The translations under genes were made by a program, and so were the position numbers. A stretch of DNA of 25,526 nucleotides, taken from the NCBI GenBank assembly GCA_964618955.1, contig CAZUBO010000010.1:1-25526 (forward strand), given 5' to 3'. Of the stretch, positions 24,185 through 25,526 are shown one piece after another (position 1 is the stretch's first letter; the number at the start of each line of letters is the position of its first letter). Under the pieces are notes generated by a model. It had not been told where the DNA came from and searched no databases. It saw only the letters and a program-made list of their open reading frames with translations. The DNA is from JAKLIH01 sp964618955 (GTDB lineage Bacteria > Patescibacteriota > Minisyncoccia > UBA6257 > JAKLIH01).

Positions 24185-24316
24185 AACTGAGGCATTATAA
24201 AAGAGAATTGATTAACTTTATTTTTAGGTAGTTCTATATGTTATTATCTCGTGGGATGGTAATGCGAACAACCACTTTATTTAATTCTTAATTACTCTTT
24301 TATGCCTCGGTTTTTT
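24185..24316 (+). ncRNA. Rod-shaped structured RNA, 6S RNA-like candidate
   Basis: About 130 nt between a promoter and a T6 run (24311-24316), without coding potential. Closing stem 24187-24195 / 24302-24310 (9 bp, one G-U), continued by AAAAGAG (24199-24205) / CTCTTTT (24295-24301), then GATTAA (24210-24215) / TTAATT (24281-24286). An internal loop of about 11/7 nt follows, then GGTAGTTC (24227-24234) / GAACAACC (24266-24273, one mismatch) and a terminal part. A long hairpin with a central open region is the 6S RNA architecture, which sequesters sigma-70 RNA polymerase. 132 nt is short for 6S, and no primary-sequence signature was verified. The SRP RNA tetraloop motif is absent. Confidence 0.55.
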
Positions 24317-24372
24317 AATTGATTGATTTAAAGAATAATATTTGATAAGATAATGACAATTAAAAATATTCT

Positions 24373-25464
24373 ATGAATAAAGAATTAGGTAAAAAAATAA
24401 TTGTAGGGATGTCAGGCGGAATTGATTCGGCTATGACGTTGTATTTATTAAAAGAACAAGGTTATGATGTTATGGGAGTATCATTACGTTTTGGAGTTTG
24501 GGATCATGAGAAGAATCTATTAAAGGAGAATGTTTGTTGTTCAAGTGGGGCTTTTTTGGTAGCTAAGAATATTTGTAATTTGTTTTCAGTTCCTTATGAG
24601 ATTGTTGACGTAAAGAATGATTTTCAAAACAAAGTTGTGAAATACTTTGTAGGAGATTTGAAGAAGAACAATACTCCAAATCCTTGTGTTGTTTGCAATC
24701 ATTTAGTGAAGATTCAGGCTTTGATTGACGTGATGAAGAAATACAAGGCTGATTATGTAGCAACAGGGCATTATTCAGATGTTAAATTGAATAAAAAAAA
24801 TATGAAGTTTGAATTAAGAACTAGTTTGGATAAGAATAAAGACCAAACATATTTTTTAAGTAAATTAACTCAAAAACAAATACAATATTTGAAATTACCA
24901 TTGTGCAATTACAAAAAAGAAGAGTTGTATAAGTTAGCCGAGAAGTTGAATATTAAAGTTTTTAACAAGACTAAGCAGAGTCAAGATTTTTGTTTTGTAG
25001 CGAATAAATCCTATGATGATTTTTTGATGGTAATATTGGGAAGAAAAGAAGGTGATATAGTTGACGAAAAGGGGAAGAAGCTAGGAAGACATAATGGTTT
25101 GTATTTCTATACTATTGGACAGAGGAAGGGAATTAATTTATCAAATGGGCCTTTCTATGTTTTGAAAAAAGATTTGAAGAAGAATCAACTAGTAGTTACT
25201 AAAGACAAAAAGAAATTAAATACAAAAGAATTTTTTGTTAAAGATATTAATTTGATTAATGACGAAAAAGGTGCTAAAATTAATAATATTGAAGTGAGCG
25301 TACAAATACGCTATGGAGATAAAAAATCTAAAGCTAAATTAAAAGTTATTGATAACAAAACTTTAAAGGTGGTTTTGAAAAAACCTAAAATGTCGGTAAC
25401 TCCTGGGCAAGTTGCTGTGTTCTATAACGGCAAAGTTTGTTTGGGAAGTGGAATAATACAATAA
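24373..25464 (+). CDS. mnmA: tRNA-specific 2-thiouridylase MnmA
   Basis: 363 residues. PP-loop 'SGGIDS' (14-19), 'NPCVVCN' with catalytic Cys105, 'KADYVATGHY' (125-134), 'KDQTYFL' (156-162), 'KQSQDFCFV' with persulfide Cys207, and the C-terminal beta domains starting at 'GRHNGLYFYTIGQRKG'. MnmA makes s2U34 in tRNAs for Lys, Glu and Gln using ATP and sulfur relayed from IscS. One Trp, UGG. It follows the ncRNA terminator by 56 bp, and a pilin-like gene starts 9 bp after its stop. Confidence 0.96.
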   Translation: MNKELGKKIIVGMSGGIDSAMTLYLLKEQGYDVMGVSLRFGVWDHEKNLLKENVCCSSGAFLVAKNICNLFSVPYEIVDVKNDFQNKVVKYFVGDLKKNNTPNPCVVCNHLVKIQALIDVMKKYKADYVATGHYSDVKLNKKNMKFELRTSLDKNKDQTYFLSKLTQKQIQYLKLPLCNYKKEELYKLAEKLNIKVFNKTKQSQDFCFVANKSYDDFLMVILGRKEGDIVDEKGKKLGRHNGLYFYTIGQRKGINLSNGPFYVLKKDLKKNQLVVTKDKKKLNTKEFFVKDINLINDEKGAKINNIEVSVQIRYGDKKSKAKLKVIDNKTLKVVLKKPKMSVTPGQVAVFYNGKVCLGSGIIQ

Positions 25465-25473
25465 AAAATATAT

Positions 25474-25526
25474 ATGCAAAAAAAGAGTTTCACCCTCGTA
25501 GAATTAATGATAGTAATAGCAATCTT
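25474..25526 (+). CDS. Type IV pilin-like protein, N-terminus (3' truncated)
   Basis: ATG 25474 followed by a prepilin N-terminus 'MQKKSFTLVELMIVIAI', cut off by the window end. The last 29 bases (25498-25526) are identical to 12272-12300 in the DGR target gene. It could be another pilin-like carrier of an exported domain; the rest is outside the window. Confidence 0.8.
   Translation, partial: MQKKSFTLVELMIVIAI

Noticed and set aside
24185..24316. SRP (4.5S) RNA or tmRNA
   Set aside because: Lacks the conserved SRP apical loop motif and any tRNA-like or tag-coding part.
1..25526. UGA as glycine (code 25 of Gracilibacteria/Absconditabacteria)
   Set aside because: UGA falls on invariant Trp positions in AlaRS, AspRS, S1, ECF sigma and the AAA_14 tail; Gly does not fit.

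Overview
The window is AT-rich, compact bacterial DNA, most likely from a Candidate Phyla Radiation (Patescibacteria) genome in which UGA is read as tryptophan. About 55 in-frame UGA codons interrupt otherwise intact genes. Where the family is well known, UGA falls on near-invariant Trp positions: AlaRS 'NF[W]GP', AspRS 'YG[W]V' and 'FPMFE[W]', S1 'PDP[W]', ECF sigma 'SP[W]IYRI'. No recognised gene ends in UGA; all use UAA or UAG. Gly, the usual UGA meaning in Gracilibacteria/Absconditabacteria, does not fit these sites. Patescibacterial affiliation is inferred from a short AlaRS without C-Ala, an AspRS without the GAD insertion, an Obg without a C-terminal extension, type IV pilin-like proteins with large exported domains, and a diversity-generating retroelement (DGR). 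Most genes lack a Shine-Dalgarno, and TTGACA/TATAAT-type promoters are easy to see.

Layout. 1-545: C-terminal end of a LamG-type surface protein. 719-991: HU. 1037-2534 (minus): rpsA behind tRNA-Ala, tRNA-Arg and tRNA-Phe. 2591-2764 (minus): a 29-codon hydrophobic peptide gene with its own promoter, SD and terminator. 2824-4530: tRNA-Ser, a small membrane protein, an MBL-fold hydrolase and a transglutaminase-like protein. 4623-6068: an AAA/DUF4143 ATPase behind a repeated inverted-repeat promoter. 6078-8213: an RRM protein with a structured leader, then an ECF sigma / membrane Cys protein / exported Cys-rich protein operon. 8280-10365: obg with tRNA-Val, and divergently a UMPH-1 nucleotidase. 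10409-12169: alaS.

12184-15568 is the main accessory system, a complete DGR: a pilin-like target with an FGE/C-type-lectin-like C-terminus carrying the variable repeat (VR), two hairpins after VR, an Avd-like accessory gene, the template repeat (TR), a GC-richer structured spacer, and the reverse transcriptase. TR and VR are 124 bp each and differ at 15 positions, 14 of which are adenines in TR. Unusual points are an in-frame TAA shared by TR and VR, which truncates the present target allele by 15 residues, and a G10 tract inside the RT gene.

15753-16972: a Panacea-type (HTH + DUF4065) antitoxin overlapping a RelE-like toxin gene. 16977-17189 and 19854-20060: decayed DNA with palindromes that translate into one recurring RhuM-like peptide segment. 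17411-18937: RNase Y with a ~200-nt leader. 18996-19853: GNAT protein. 20155-22617: HepT-like HEPN protein lacking its catalytic His, aspS, ndk. 22760-24144: a second AAA/DUF4143 ATPase with the same operator architecture. 24152-24316: a promoter-driven rod-shaped ncRNA (6S-like candidate). 24373-25464: mnmA. 25474-end: start of another pilin-like gene.
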